DNA of 64,000 bases from Actinomycetes bacterium (GTDB lineage: Bacteria; Actinomycetota; Acidimicrobiia; Acidimicrobiales; RAAP-2): the NCBI GenBank assembly GCA_021793515.1, contig JAJYSP010000003.1, forward strand, positions 1-64,000, given 5' to 3'. Positions 6,329 through 14,693 of this stretch are shown piece by piece; position 1 is the first letter of the stretch; every line of letters begins with the position of its first letter. The notes under the pieces were generated by a model, which saw nothing but the letters and a program-made list of their open reading frames with translations, did not search any database and was not told the origin of the DNA. The translations under genes were made by a program, and so were the position numbers.

Positions 6329-9217
6329 TTGGGCAACGTATTGAGTCCGCGGTACCGATACGGTGCGAGTTTTATCGACGAGGCGTCTGGGGTCCGCTTT
6401 GAGGGGCACCACCCGTTCGAGCGACCCGACCTCTGGCAGCGATATCTCGAAGACGCTGAAGGCAAGTATCGAAGTTTCGGCTTCGAAGGCACGTTGCGAC
6501 GCCGCGAGCTCGATGAAGGTCAAGGGGTCCCACTCTTTTTCGTCGGTTTTGCACCCGACGGCGAGCCGGTCGCCGGTTTGCGTTTCCACGGCCCCCTCGA
6601 GAACCGGTGGGGAGCGGCGCTGATCGAGGAGATGGCTGATCTTCCCGAACTCGATGAGATCGGGGCCTTGATCGACAACGAAGCCCGATTCGGCATCATC
6701 GAGGCGAAAGGTGGGTGGGCCAAGGGCGAGGCCGTCCTCGGGGTGCGTCTCGTGGCCACCATCTCGCGCATCATGACACACGCCGCCGTGTGGCTCGGGG
6801 CCGAACGCACGATCGCCGCGGTCTCGGATCTCCTGATCCCCGTCGGGAAGGTTGCCGGTGGCGAAGTACTGAGTCGAAACCACGTCCCGTTCCCCGACGA
6901 GCGCTACCGCACCTACGCGGTCACGTGGCAGCGATCGCGATCGTACGACCTCGCCGACGAGGTAAACCAGCGCGCACTGCGCCTCGAGGCCGAACAGCTG
7001 GCCCGCGGACCACGATCCGATATAGCGCGACCAGTCGATGTCGCCTCGACCCGTACGCACTCATTCCAACCGCTGGTGCTCGACGTCACGACCCGCAGCG
7101 ACCGTGAAGTCCTGCGAATCCTTCGACAAGACCCGTCTCTCCAGGTGGTCGACCGGTTGGAGGACCAGCGGGACCAGTTGACCGAGTTGCGGCCCGCACC
7201 GTCGCCGAATCAGCTGAACGAAGCGCCGCGCTGGGTCTACTACCCGTGGCGGCGCGCGGTCGTGCGGCTGCTCGGACCCCGAACGTTCGCGAAGGTTCGA
7301 TTGGACCGGAACCGGAACAAATTGACGAGTGAGGAGCAGAGCCGATTACGCGGCTTGCGCGTCGGCGTGGTTGGGGCAAGCGCCGGTCATTCCATCGCGC
7401 ACGTCATCGCGATGGAAGGCCTCGCGGGCGAGATCCGTGTCGCCGACTTCGACGCCATTGATCTCACCAACCTCAATCGGATCCCCGCCAGTGTGCTCGA
7501 CCTCGGCGTCAACAAGGCCGTCGTCGCGGCTCGGCGGATCGCCGAGATCGACCCCTATCTTCGGGTGTCGACGTTCACTGAGGGCGTCACGGCTGACAAC
7601 CTCGACCGATTCCTCGATGGCCTCGACGTCGTGATCGAGGAGTGTGACTCGCTGGACATGAAGTTCCTCGTCCGCGAGCACGCGCGCGCCCAACGGATAC
7701 CGGTCCTGATGGAGACGAGTGACCGCGGGGTCCTCGATGTTGAACGCTTCGACCTCGAACCGGGTCGGGCCATCTTCCACGGCATCTTGGGTGACGTCAC
7801 CGCCGAGAAGGTGGCGGGACTCTCGCTCCTAGAGAAGGGGCCTTATCTGTTGAAACTGCTCGGTGCCGATGACGTCTCCGCACGTGGAGCCGTGACCTTC
7901 TTCGAGATCGGCTCCACGATCACGGGTTGGCCTCAGCTCGCGAGTGAGGTGACCCTCGGTGCTGCGACGGTGGCAGCCGCGGTGCGTCGGCTCGGACTCG
8001 GTGGTGCACTGCCGTCGGGGCGGGTTCGATTTGATGTCGAGGAACTACTCGGTGGGCTTGCGCCTGTCGATCTCTCGGTGGACGCCGATATCGACTTGTC
8101 CGCGCCCCCGCCCATTGACCCGGTACCCGAGGACGCCGACGACATCACCCTTATCGTCGATGCCGCACGACGTGCGCCGTCGGGTGGCAACAGCCAGCCG
8201 TGGCGCTTCGAAGCCGACGCCGACGAGGTTCGGTTTTTCCTCGTACCCGAGCGGACCTCGGTGATGGACGTCCGGCATCGCGGGAGCTACGTCGCACTCG
8301 GAGCGGCACTCTTCAATGCACGAGTCGCCGCGGCGTCGCTCCATCGACTCGGCACGGTGAAACTGTTCCCCGAAGGGGCTCCTAGTCATCACGTGGCGAC
8401 GCTGCGACTGGGAACGACGACGGATCAGCAAATCGCACCGCTCTATCCGATCATTCCCGAGCGGATCTCCAACCGCCAACCTGGTCAACCCGCGCCCATC
8501 GAACAAGCAGTCGAGCAGCTGCTCACGCGAGTGGTCGCGGCCGAGGGGGCGACGCTGCACGTTGTCACCGATCGAACACGACTCAATGAAGGGGGCGAGT
8601 TACTCGGTCAGTGCGACCGGCTCCGCTTCCTCATCCCGCAGGTGCACGAGCAGATGCTCGGTGAGTTGAAGTTCCCGGGTCGTGACCCCCTCTATGAGGG
8701 ACTCGACGTTCGCACGCTCGAGATGGACCCGACGAGCATCGCCGCCGTGGGCCTCCTGCGCCGCCCCGAGGTCATGGCGCACCTGGCTGATTGGCGGGCG
8801 GGTCAGATGCTCGGACTTCGAACTCAGTTGATGGTCGGCACGAGTTCGGCGCTGGCGGCGATCACGATCCCTCGAGCCGACCCGCTCTGGTACCTGCGGG
8901 CCGGTTCGGCCATTGAGCGGTTCTGGTTGAGTGCGCAGCAACACGGACTGGCGGTGCAGCCGGTCGCCCCGATCTTCCTCTACGCGACCGACGAATTCGA
9001 TCTGCTCGCCTTGGGTGGTGAACGGCACCTTGACCACATGCACGACCTTCGTGAGCGGTTCGACGCACTCTGGGACCTCGTAGAAGGTGAGACCGTTACG
9101 ATGGTGTTACGGGTGAGCCACGCCCCCGCAGCGAGTGCGCACAGCATCCGCCTCCCGCTGTCCGAGGTGCTCGTTCGCGAGACCGATCTCGCTGATTGTG
9201 GTGAAAATCCGCTCTAA
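6329..9217 (+). CDS. Rv1355c-family fusion: GNAT-like, E1/ThiF-like and nitroreductase domains
   Basis: About 962 residues in three parts. Residues 1-225 look like a GNAT/acyl-amino-acid-synthase-type acyltransferase (EPVAGLRFHGPL; then WLGAERTIAAVSDLLIPVG and VPFPDERYRTYAV near the end). Residues about 335-560 are an E1/ThiF-type adenylating Rossmann domain: GVVGASAG, ADFDAIDLTNLNRI (the DxDxxxxxNLNR ATP site), GVNKA and VVIEECDS. I see no catalytic Cys or CxxC zinc pairs. Residues about 600-930 are an Acg-like nitroreductase with the FMN motif APSGGNSQPWRF. The E1-nitroreductase part resembles M. tuberculosis Rv1355c ('MoeY'), and the next gene resembles its neighbour Rv1354c, so the pairing is conserved. 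I favour TTG 6329, 8 bases after GAGGAGAGG; TTG 6296 is also open. The substrate is unknown. Confidence 0.75.
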   Translation: MGNVLSPRYRYGASFIDEASGVRFEGHHPFERPDLWQRYLEDAEGKYRSFGFEGTLRRRELDEGQGVPLFFVGFAPDGEPVAGLRFHGPLENRWGAALIEEMADLPELDEIGALIDNEARFGIIEAKGGWAKGEAVLGVRLVATISRIMTHAAVWLGAERTIAAVSDLLIPVGKVAGGEVLSRNHVPFPDERYRTYAVTWQRSRSYDLADEVNQRALRLEAEQLARGPRSDIARPVDVASTRTHSFQPLVLDVTTRSDREVLRILRQDPSLQVVDRLEDQRDQLTELRPAPSPNQLNEAPRWVYYPWRRAVVRLLGPRTFAKVRLDRNRNKLTSEEQSRLRGLRVGVVGASAGHSIAHVIAMEGLAGEIRVADFDAIDLTNLNRIPASVLDLGVNKAVVAARRIAEIDPYLRVSTFTEGVTADNLDRFLDGLDVVIEECDSLDMKFLVREHARAQRIPVLMETSDRGVLDVERFDLEPGRAIFHGILGDVTAEKVAGLSLLEKGPYLLKLLGADDVSARGAVTFFEIGSTITGWPQLASEVTLGAATVAAAVRRLGLGGALPSGRVRFDVEELLGGLAPVDLSVDADIDLSAPPPIDPVPEDADDITLIVDAARRAPSGGNSQPWRFEADADEVRFFLVPERTSVMDVRHRGSYVALGAALFNARVAAASLHRLGTVKLFPEGAPSHHVATLRLGTTTDQQIAPLYPIIPERISNRQPGQPAPIEQAVEQLLTRVVAAEGATLHVVTDRTRLNEGGELLGQCDRLRFLIPQVHEQMLGELKFPGRDPLYEGLDVRTLEMDPTSIAAVGLLRRPEVMAHLADWRAGQMLGLRTQLMVGTSSALAAITIPRADPLWYLRAGSAIERFWLSAQQHGLAVQPVAPIFLYATDEFDLLALGGERHLDHMHDLRERFDALWDLVEGETVTMVLRVSHAPAASAHSIRLPLSEVLVRETDLADCGENPL

Positions 9218-9237
9218 ATCACGTCGAAAAATATTTC

Positions 9238-9266
9238 TTGCCTAATTCATCGCGCCGTCGTACGAT
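9238..9266 (+). promoter_or_regulatory. Predicted sigma-70 promoter of the GAF-GGDEF-EAL gene
   Basis: TTGCCT (9238-9243) and TACGAT (9261-9266) are separated by exactly 17 bases. The predicted transcript start is near 9273, leaving a leader of about 75 bases before ATG 9349. This gives the c-di-GMP gene its own promoter in an otherwise short gap. Confidence 0.6.
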
Positions 9267-9348
9267 TAACGGGATGGGCTCGTGCTGGTCACGGGCTGAA
9301 TCGGGTACGAGCGACAGTCTGCGCTGTCATGAGGGACTAGGGCAATCC

Positions 9349-11652
9349 ATGAGCAGTACCGTCGACTCCTATCTAGAGCGGGCCCGCAATGAGGCCCGGC
9401 TCGTCGTCGAATCGCTCGTGCATGTCGTCGCGGGCACCGAGGTCGTGGCCGTCTTCGCCGGTGAGAACACCGTGATTCCAGATTTCGAGATGGAGCCGAT
9501 GATCACGGCGGGGGCCGAAGATGCCTACGCGGCGATCATCGAACGCGTCCGTGTAGCGCTGCGAGACGGTGGTTCGATGGGGGCGATCACGTGTGACGTT
9601 TTCGGCGTCGAGTGGGGTGCGCTCGTCGAACCGATCGCGAACGAAAATGGGCGGGCCATCGGTGCGTTGGTGGTTGCACGTCACGGTCGGACGTGGTCCA
9701 AGCGGGAACGCTCGGTCGTCACGGCCTTCGCGAGTTTGTTGTCGCACATCGCCACCCTCGCGGTGCGTGAGCGCGTCCTCTTGCACCAACAGCGACTGGA
9801 CGAACTCGTGGCGAGCGTCGCGGAACACCTCATGCCCGCGACGGCGACGACACGACACGAAGTCTTGCAGTGGACGATTCGGGCGCTGGGCGAGTTTCTC
9901 GGCTCCGACGTTGCCCTCATGCGACGGAACGACCACGTTCGCGGACTCAGCATCTTTGAGGCCGAGTGGCCGGTACGTGAGAACATCCCCGATCCCGACC
10001 CGCTCGGCGAGGTGCCGTTTGACGCTGACCCGATCTTCGCGGCCACCCGCGACCTGAAAGCCCCGTATCTCACGGGCATTGCCGATGACGCCGACGACGA
10101 GTACAAGCAGCACATCGAAGAGGTCGCCGGCCCCACGCCCGCCGCCGGAGCCGCCGTCCCACTGTTGATGGGTGACACGACCTGGGGCGTGATCGGCTTC
10201 ATCCACTTTCAGAACCACGCGTGGGTCCCCGCCGAGATCAACGCGCTGCAAGCCGTCGCGTCGATGCTCGTCCAACTCCAAGCCCGGATCGACGCCGAAG
10301 AGCGGATCATTTTCAACGCGAATCACGACGAGTTGACGGGCCTGCCAAACCGGCGCGCACTGATTTCCGAGCTCAAGACGCGTCTCGCTAATCGCCGTGA
10401 CACCGCGGTCATGGTGATCGACCTTGACCGGTTCAAGGTCATGAATGACTACCTCGGTCACGTCAACGGCGACCGGCTTCTCGTCACAATGGCGGACCGG
10501 ATTCAGACGAGTATCCGCGCTGGGGACTTTGCCGCGCGACTCGGTGGTGACGAGTTCGTCTTCCTCGTGGACCGAGCGCGCAGTGAGATGGAGGCGCTCG
10601 CTAGTGCCTATCGGATCCTTGAGGTCATCTCCCAACCAGTCGAGATCGCGGGCCAGGTCATGAACCACACGGCGAGCGTCGGTATCGCGCTCTCCCAACC
10701 GGGCGCGAGTGCGGTCGAAATGCTCGGTCGGGCCGACGCCGCGATGTACACCGCGAAGTCACGTGGTCGGAATCGGGCGGTGGTGTTCGATCTGGACCTC
10801 CACCTCGCCATCGACGAACGGTCCCAGACGGAACTGATGCTGCGCGAGGCGATCGACACCGGTGGGCTACGCCTGCACTTCCAACCCGAGGTCGACCTCC
10901 AGAGCGGGAAATTGCTCGCCGTTGAGTCACTCGTTCGCTGGCAGCACCCGACCCGTGGTCTGCTCGTCGCCTCGGACTTCATCACCGTGGCCGAGGAAAC
11001 GGGGCTGGTCTCCACGCTCGGTCGCTGGGTCTTCGCCGAGGCCTGTCGTCAACTCAGCGCGTGGGGTCACGAGTATCCGAACCTCGACTTCACGGTCCGC
11101 GTCAACATGTCACCAGCCGACTTCAAGGTCGGCGATCTCGTTGAATTCGTGGAGGGCTGTCTCACTCGATTCGACGTGCCCGGCAATCGGTTGTGCGTGG
11201 AGATCACGGAATACGCGGTCGTGGACGACCCCGAACAGACCGCGCGGATCCTTCGGGGGTTCCAGGCGCTCGGTATCGAGATCGCCCTCGACGACTTTGG
11301 CACGGGGTTTGCCTCGATGACCGAATTGAAGAATCTGCCCGTCGACTTCTTGAAGTTGGACATGAGCTTCGTGCGCGGCATCAGTAACGACCCCTTCGAT
11401 CACGCCATCGTGGACGCAATCATTCGACTCGGCAAGGCCCTCGGTAAAGAGATCATCGCTGAAGGGGTTGAAACGCGTGTCATCGTCGAGCGGCTGCTGG
11501 AGCTCGGCTGTCACCGAGGCCAAGGTTTCCTGATCTCGAAGCCGGTCGCGTCGGTTGATCTCGGTCAACTACTACGCGCCGGGTCGACTCCCCAGTCACT
11601 GTTACGGGTTGGCGGTGCGGTAGATCCGGCGTGGGAGATCCAGCCATGGTGA
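9349..11652 (+). CDS. GAF-GAF-GGDEF-EAL cyclic-di-GMP cyclase/phosphodiesterase (Rv1354c-like)
   Basis: A 767-residue cytoplasmic protein. Two GAF-like sensor domains occupy about 1-330. A GGDEF diguanylate cyclase follows, with RLGGDEFVF at about 396-404 and an RxxD inhibitory site (RAGD) five residues before it. The EAL phosphodiesterase has the signature as ESL (about 525) and keeps the metal and base residues visible as NMSP, VEITEY, ALDDFGTG, LKLD, AEGVE and GQGF. Both catalytic sites look complete, so it may make or break c-di-GMP depending on GAF ligands. I choose ATG 9349, because the upstream in-frame extension is not coding-like and overlaps the promoter. It follows the E1/nitroreductase fusion as in mycobacteria and overlaps the next gene. 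Confidence 0.9.
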   Translation: MSSTVDSYLERARNEARLVVESLVHVVAGTEVVAVFAGENTVIPDFEMEPMITAGAEDAYAAIIERVRVALRDGGSMGAITCDVFGVEWGALVEPIANENGRAIGALVVARHGRTWSKRERSVVTAFASLLSHIATLAVRERVLLHQQRLDELVASVAEHLMPATATTRHEVLQWTIRALGEFLGSDVALMRRNDHVRGLSIFEAEWPVRENIPDPDPLGEVPFDADPIFAATRDLKAPYLTGIADDADDEYKQHIEEVAGPTPAAGAAVPLLMGDTTWGVIGFIHFQNHAWVPAEINALQAVASMLVQLQARIDAEERIIFNANHDELTGLPNRRALISELKTRLANRRDTAVMVIDLDRFKVMNDYLGHVNGDRLLVTMADRIQTSIRAGDFAARLGGDEFVFLVDRARSEMEALASAYRILEVISQPVEIAGQVMNHTASVGIALSQPGASAVEMLGRADAAMYTAKSRGRNRAVVFDLDLHLAIDERSQTELMLREAIDTGGLRLHFQPEVDLQSGKLLAVESLVRWQHPTRGLLVASDFITVAEETGLVSTLGRWVFAEACRQLSAWGHEYPNLDFTVRVNMSPADFKVGDLVEFVEGCLTRFDVPGNRLCVEITEYAVVDDPEQTARILRGFQALGIEIALDDFGTGFASMTELKNLPVDFLKLDMSFVRGISNDPFDHAIVDAIIRLGKALGKEIIAEGVETRVIVERLLELGCHRGQGFLISKPVASVDLGQLLRAGSTPQSLLRVGGAVDPAWEIQPW

Positions 11653-12467
11653 GTTCACTCGAGAGCCCTCCGGTTGATCGCGTGGTCACCGAGGCCGACT
11701 ACGAACCATGGCTCTTTCAAACTATGTTGGCCGAACTGTCGGACGGCGAGTTGGGGATCGGCTTCATCTATTCCCTGTTGGACCGACTCGCAGCGCGACA
11801 TGGGCTGCGTGACGTCGTTGTGGTGTTGAGCCACGAATCTTTCGGCACGCAAAGTTTCCGTCTCGGTGGTCGTCCGGTCTCGAGTTCCATGGCTGCACGC
11901 TTAGGCAACAGCTCGGGTGTGCACTGCGAACCCGACATCGTGCCAGCCCACGAGGCCGACGCCGTGCGAACGGCGTGTCAGCTCGCGCTCACGCTTCACC
12001 TAGCCCGTTTCAGCGCTGGTCATGATCCCCTCACGAACATCTCGAATCGGCGAAGCTTCGACTCGGCGTTGCGGGTGGCGGCGGCGCGAAGCGCCCGCTA
12101 CGGCTGGTCGTTCACACTGGTGATGCTCGACCTCAACGACTTCAAAGCGGTGAACGATCGTGCGGGTCACGCGTTCGGTGACTACCTCTTGCGTCAGTTC
12201 GGCTTCGCACTGCGTCGTTCGGTGCGCAACGGCGATACGGCGGCTCGACTCGGCGGCGATGAGTTCGCCGTCATCTTGTCCAACGCCGAGGGAGTCGAAG
12301 CATCCGGTTTCGTGGACCGACTCCGGATGCAGCTCAAGGCCGCCGACGACCTGGTGGAGTTCACGACGGGCGTGGCTTCCTCCCCGCGTGATTCCACCGA
12401 CCCCACCGAACTGTTTCGCATTGCCGACGAACGGCTCTATGAGAAGAAAGGCGCGGGCCACTCATGA
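11646..12467 (+). CDS. GGDEF diguanylate cyclase
   Basis: A 273-residue protein with an N-terminal region of about 125 residues of unknown fold and a C-terminal GGDEF domain: DPLTNISNRRSFD, LVMLDLNDFKAVND, and RLGGDEFAVI with RNGD (RxxD I-site) five residues upstream. It should synthesise c-di-GMP and be subject to product inhibition. ATG 11646 overlaps the end of the preceding GAF-GGDEF-EAL gene by 7 bases, and its stop overlaps the next gene's ATG, so three genes are translationally coupled. No transmembrane segment is seen; the N-terminal sensor is unrecognised. Confidence 0.88.
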   Translation: MVSSLESPPVDRVVTEADYEPWLFQTMLAELSDGELGIGFIYSLLDRLAARHGLRDVVVVLSHESFGTQSFRLGGRPVSSSMAARLGNSSGVHCEPDIVPAHEADAVRTACQLALTLHLARFSAGHDPLTNISNRRSFDSALRVAAARSARYGWSFTLVMLDLNDFKAVNDRAGHAFGDYLLRQFGFALRRSVRNGDTAARLGGDEFAVILSNAEGVEASGFVDRLRMQLKAADDLVEFTTGVASSPRDSTDPTELFRIADERLYEKKGAGHS

Positions 12468-13057
12468 CGTCGCGGATCGAAGAGGACTTCGAACTCGAAC
12501 TTCGCAGCCTGCCCGGTGTGTTGAACGTATCGGTGTCGCGTCGTGACGACGGATCAGTGGACGTGGTGACCCTACTCGTCTACGGACTGAACACGAGTGA
12601 GACCCAGGGCGTCGCATCACAGATCGCGAGCCTCTACTTCCCCGACGCGAGGATCGAGGTCGAGGATGCGAACAACGTGTTGACGCCGACGACCATCGAG
12701 GGTGCGCGGGTGATCCTGACGAAGGCACTCTGTGATGATGGGACGGGGGCTTGTGAAGTCGAGCTGAGCCATCGCGGTCGAGTCGGTCACGGTGGATCAC
12801 GGAGCGGACCGCTGATCGGCGGTGCCGAGGCGACGCTCATTGCCTTGCGTGACCTCGGCTATGAGTTCCCATTCTCGTTGACCTCGGTGACCAATGTGCC
12901 CGCGGCGAAGAACTGGCCGGTAATCGTCACGGTGCGGGCATTCGCGGACGGTAGCGAGCGCTTCGGCATCGCCCAAGCACCCGACGATGTGGTCGCCGCC
13001 GCCAAGGCGACGCTCGACGCGCTGAACCGGTTCCCGATCTCGCAGCGGACTCGCTAA
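12464..13057 (+). CDS. Conserved protein of unknown function coupled to the cyclase gene
   Basis: I do not recognise this 197-residue protein. Residues 1-70 read like a small alpha/beta domain. Residues about 80-190 contain CEVELSHRGRVGHGG, GGAEATLIALRDLG and VTVRAFADGSERFGIAQAPDDVVAAAKATLDAL, which is reminiscent of the LeuA-type regulatory (dimerisation) fold, but this is a weak impression. It is soluble, with no signal peptide. ATG 12464 overlaps the stop of the GGDEF gene (ATGA), implying stoichiometric production with the cyclase. A role as partner or effector of that cyclase is inference from position. Confidence 0.7.
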   Translation: MTSRIEEDFELELRSLPGVLNVSVSRRDDGSVDVVTLLVYGLNTSETQGVASQIASLYFPDARIEVEDANNVLTPTTIEGARVILTKALCDDGTGACEVELSHRGRVGHGGSRSGPLIGGAEATLIALRDLGYEFPFSLTSVTNVPAAKNWPVIVTVRAFADGSERFGIAQAPDDVVAAAKATLDALNRFPISQRTR

Positions 13058-13076
13058 CTCCCCGTAGTGGTCAAAC

Positions 13077-14606
13077 ATGGGAGATAGTGCACGCGAGAAC
13101 CGTCCATCGTTGCGGGGTGCCACCCTGATGGAGATCCGGTTGCGGCCCCTCATGGGGTTCGCGGGAATCCTGGTTGCTATCGCGGTGTTCATCGGCGTCG
13201 TCGCATTGCTCGGAGGTGTCGTTGTCGGTGACTCATCCGCAACGCTCTATTCGACGTGGGCGATTGAACATGGACAGTTCGCGTGTGCTTACGCACCATT
13301 TACGCACCTCGCACAGATCCCACTGATTGCGAGACCTGATACGAATATCACGCCGTTCTATCCGCTGGTGTCAGGAGCAATTGCCGCGCTGGCAGGTCTG
13401 GGTCACCAGTACCCACTCTCGTCGGCATCACTCGGGCCGAATTGCTCACACGCGTACCTCTCCATTTTCCATTGGTCAGTGTCGTCGGGGGTCGCCATAC
13501 GCACGTTGCAGATCGGATACTTCGCGGGGGTCGTGCTCCTTTTCGGTGCCGACTTGCTCCTGCGGGCGAGTGGACGAGGACGGCGACTCGTTGAGCCGGT
13601 GACGCTCGTCGTCATTGCCACCTTGGCTCCCGTGCTCGCGGCGTTGGTTCAGTACTTCCACCCACAAGACCTCATGGCGATGGGGCTGGCGTTGGGCGGG
13701 GTAGCGGCAGTGTTACGCGAGCGATGGCTGCTCGCGGGTGTATTGATTGGGCTCGCCGTAGTGACGCAGCAGTACACATTGCTCATTTTGGCGGCGGCGT
13801 TCTTTGTTGTTCCGTCGCGCGGCCGGTGGCGATTCAGTATCGCCGTCGTCCTCGCGGTGGTGCTCATCGATGTGCCGTTCTTGATAGCGAGTTCGGGTCG
13901 AGCCATTCATGCGATCGTGAACGGTTCGGCGCCGTCCTTCGGAGGGACCGTGCTCTGGGAGTTGCACGTACCCGCCTTCCCGCTTTTTCTACTTGCGCGT
14001 ATTCTTCCGATCGCCATTGCCGCGATACTTGGATGGTACGTTCATCGACGTAGTGGTGATCAGACGCTCGACCCAATCATGATGGTGTCGCTCATCGGTA
14101 CGGCGGTTGGTGTGAGGTTGGTCTTCGAGGTCAATCTCTGGGGTTACTACTTCATGGCGCTGGCCGTCAGCTTGGTCTTACTTGAAGCGGTTCGGGGGCA
14201 CGTGCGCGTCTACGTCGTGGGCTGGATCCTGGCGTTGACGATGGCGTTCGACCCGATACCGGGCGTTCTTCAGTCCAATGTCCGCGCTAGCGACATTTAC
14301 GCGCAGTTGGACCTCGCCAAGATCGTGGTCGGCGCGGTAGCCCTGTACGTACTCGTCTCGCTGGTGCGCCGACGAGTCCGCTGGTTCTGGATCGGTTGGG
14401 TGATTGTCTGCGCCCTTGCGTTTGTTCATATACCCGGCATCGATGTCCTCCAACACCACCCGTGGCCCCGATGGCTGTGGCAGATTCTGTTCGTGCCGAG
14501 CGGACTTGTGCTGGTTGCCCAGCCACTGGCGGCGGCGATGCGCGCGTCGCGGCGGAGCACCGCGTACGCGGTCGAGCCAGTGCCCGAGGCGCCGGTGGCA
14601 CCTTAA
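13077..14606 (+). CDS. Polytopic membrane protein, possibly a GT-C-type glycosyltransferase
   Basis: A 509-residue integral membrane protein with roughly ten or more hydrophobic segments, the first at about 24-52. A periplasmic-type loop follows, with several aromatic residues and two cysteines. The alternation of long loops and helices resembles GT87/mannosyltransferase-like GT-C proteins, but I see no diagnostic DD/DE loop motif, so the substrate is unknown. An alternative start is ATG 13128 (MEIRLRP), with GGGG about 10 bases upstream. It sits 19 bases after the coupled unknown protein and may belong to the same transcript. GC content is slightly lower than in its neighbours. Confidence 0.65.
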   Translation: MGDSARENRPSLRGATLMEIRLRPLMGFAGILVAIAVFIGVVALLGGVVVGDSSATLYSTWAIEHGQFACAYAPFTHLAQIPLIARPDTNITPFYPLVSGAIAALAGLGHQYPLSSASLGPNCSHAYLSIFHWSVSSGVAIRTLQIGYFAGVVLLFGADLLLRASGRGRRLVEPVTLVVIATLAPVLAALVQYFHPQDLMAMGLALGGVAAVLRERWLLAGVLIGLAVVTQQYTLLILAAAFFVVPSRGRWRFSIAVVLAVVLIDVPFLIASSGRAIHAIVNGSAPSFGGTVLWELHVPAFPLFLLARILPIAIAAILGWYVHRRSGDQTLDPIMMVSLIGTAVGVRLVFEVNLWGYYFMALAVSLVLLEAVRGHVRVYVVGWILALTMAFDPIPGVLQSNVRASDIYAQLDLAKIVVGAVALYVLVSLVRRRVRWFWIGWVIVCALAFVHIPGIDVLQHHPWPRWLWQILFVPSGLVLVAQPLAAAMRASRRSTAYAVEPVPEAPVAP

Positions 14607-14632
14607 GTCCCCTGATAATCGCGGTCGGAGCA

Positions 14633-14661
14633 TTGCGGACGATGACCCGCCCAACTACGCT
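14633..14661 (+). promoter_or_regulatory. Predicted promoter of the first HD-GYP gene
   Basis: TTGCGG (14633-14638) and TACGCT (14656-14661) with a 17-base spacer, about 32 bases before the GTG start of the PAS-GAF-HD-GYP gene. Confidence 0.55.
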
Positions 14662-14693
14662 GAGGGCACGATGATCGAACGGGGGAAGTTGTC

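Noticed and set aside
9373-10698. 441-residue minus-strand open frame
   Set aside because: It mirrors the GAF-GGDEF-EAL gene and is His/Arg/Asp-rich without domains.
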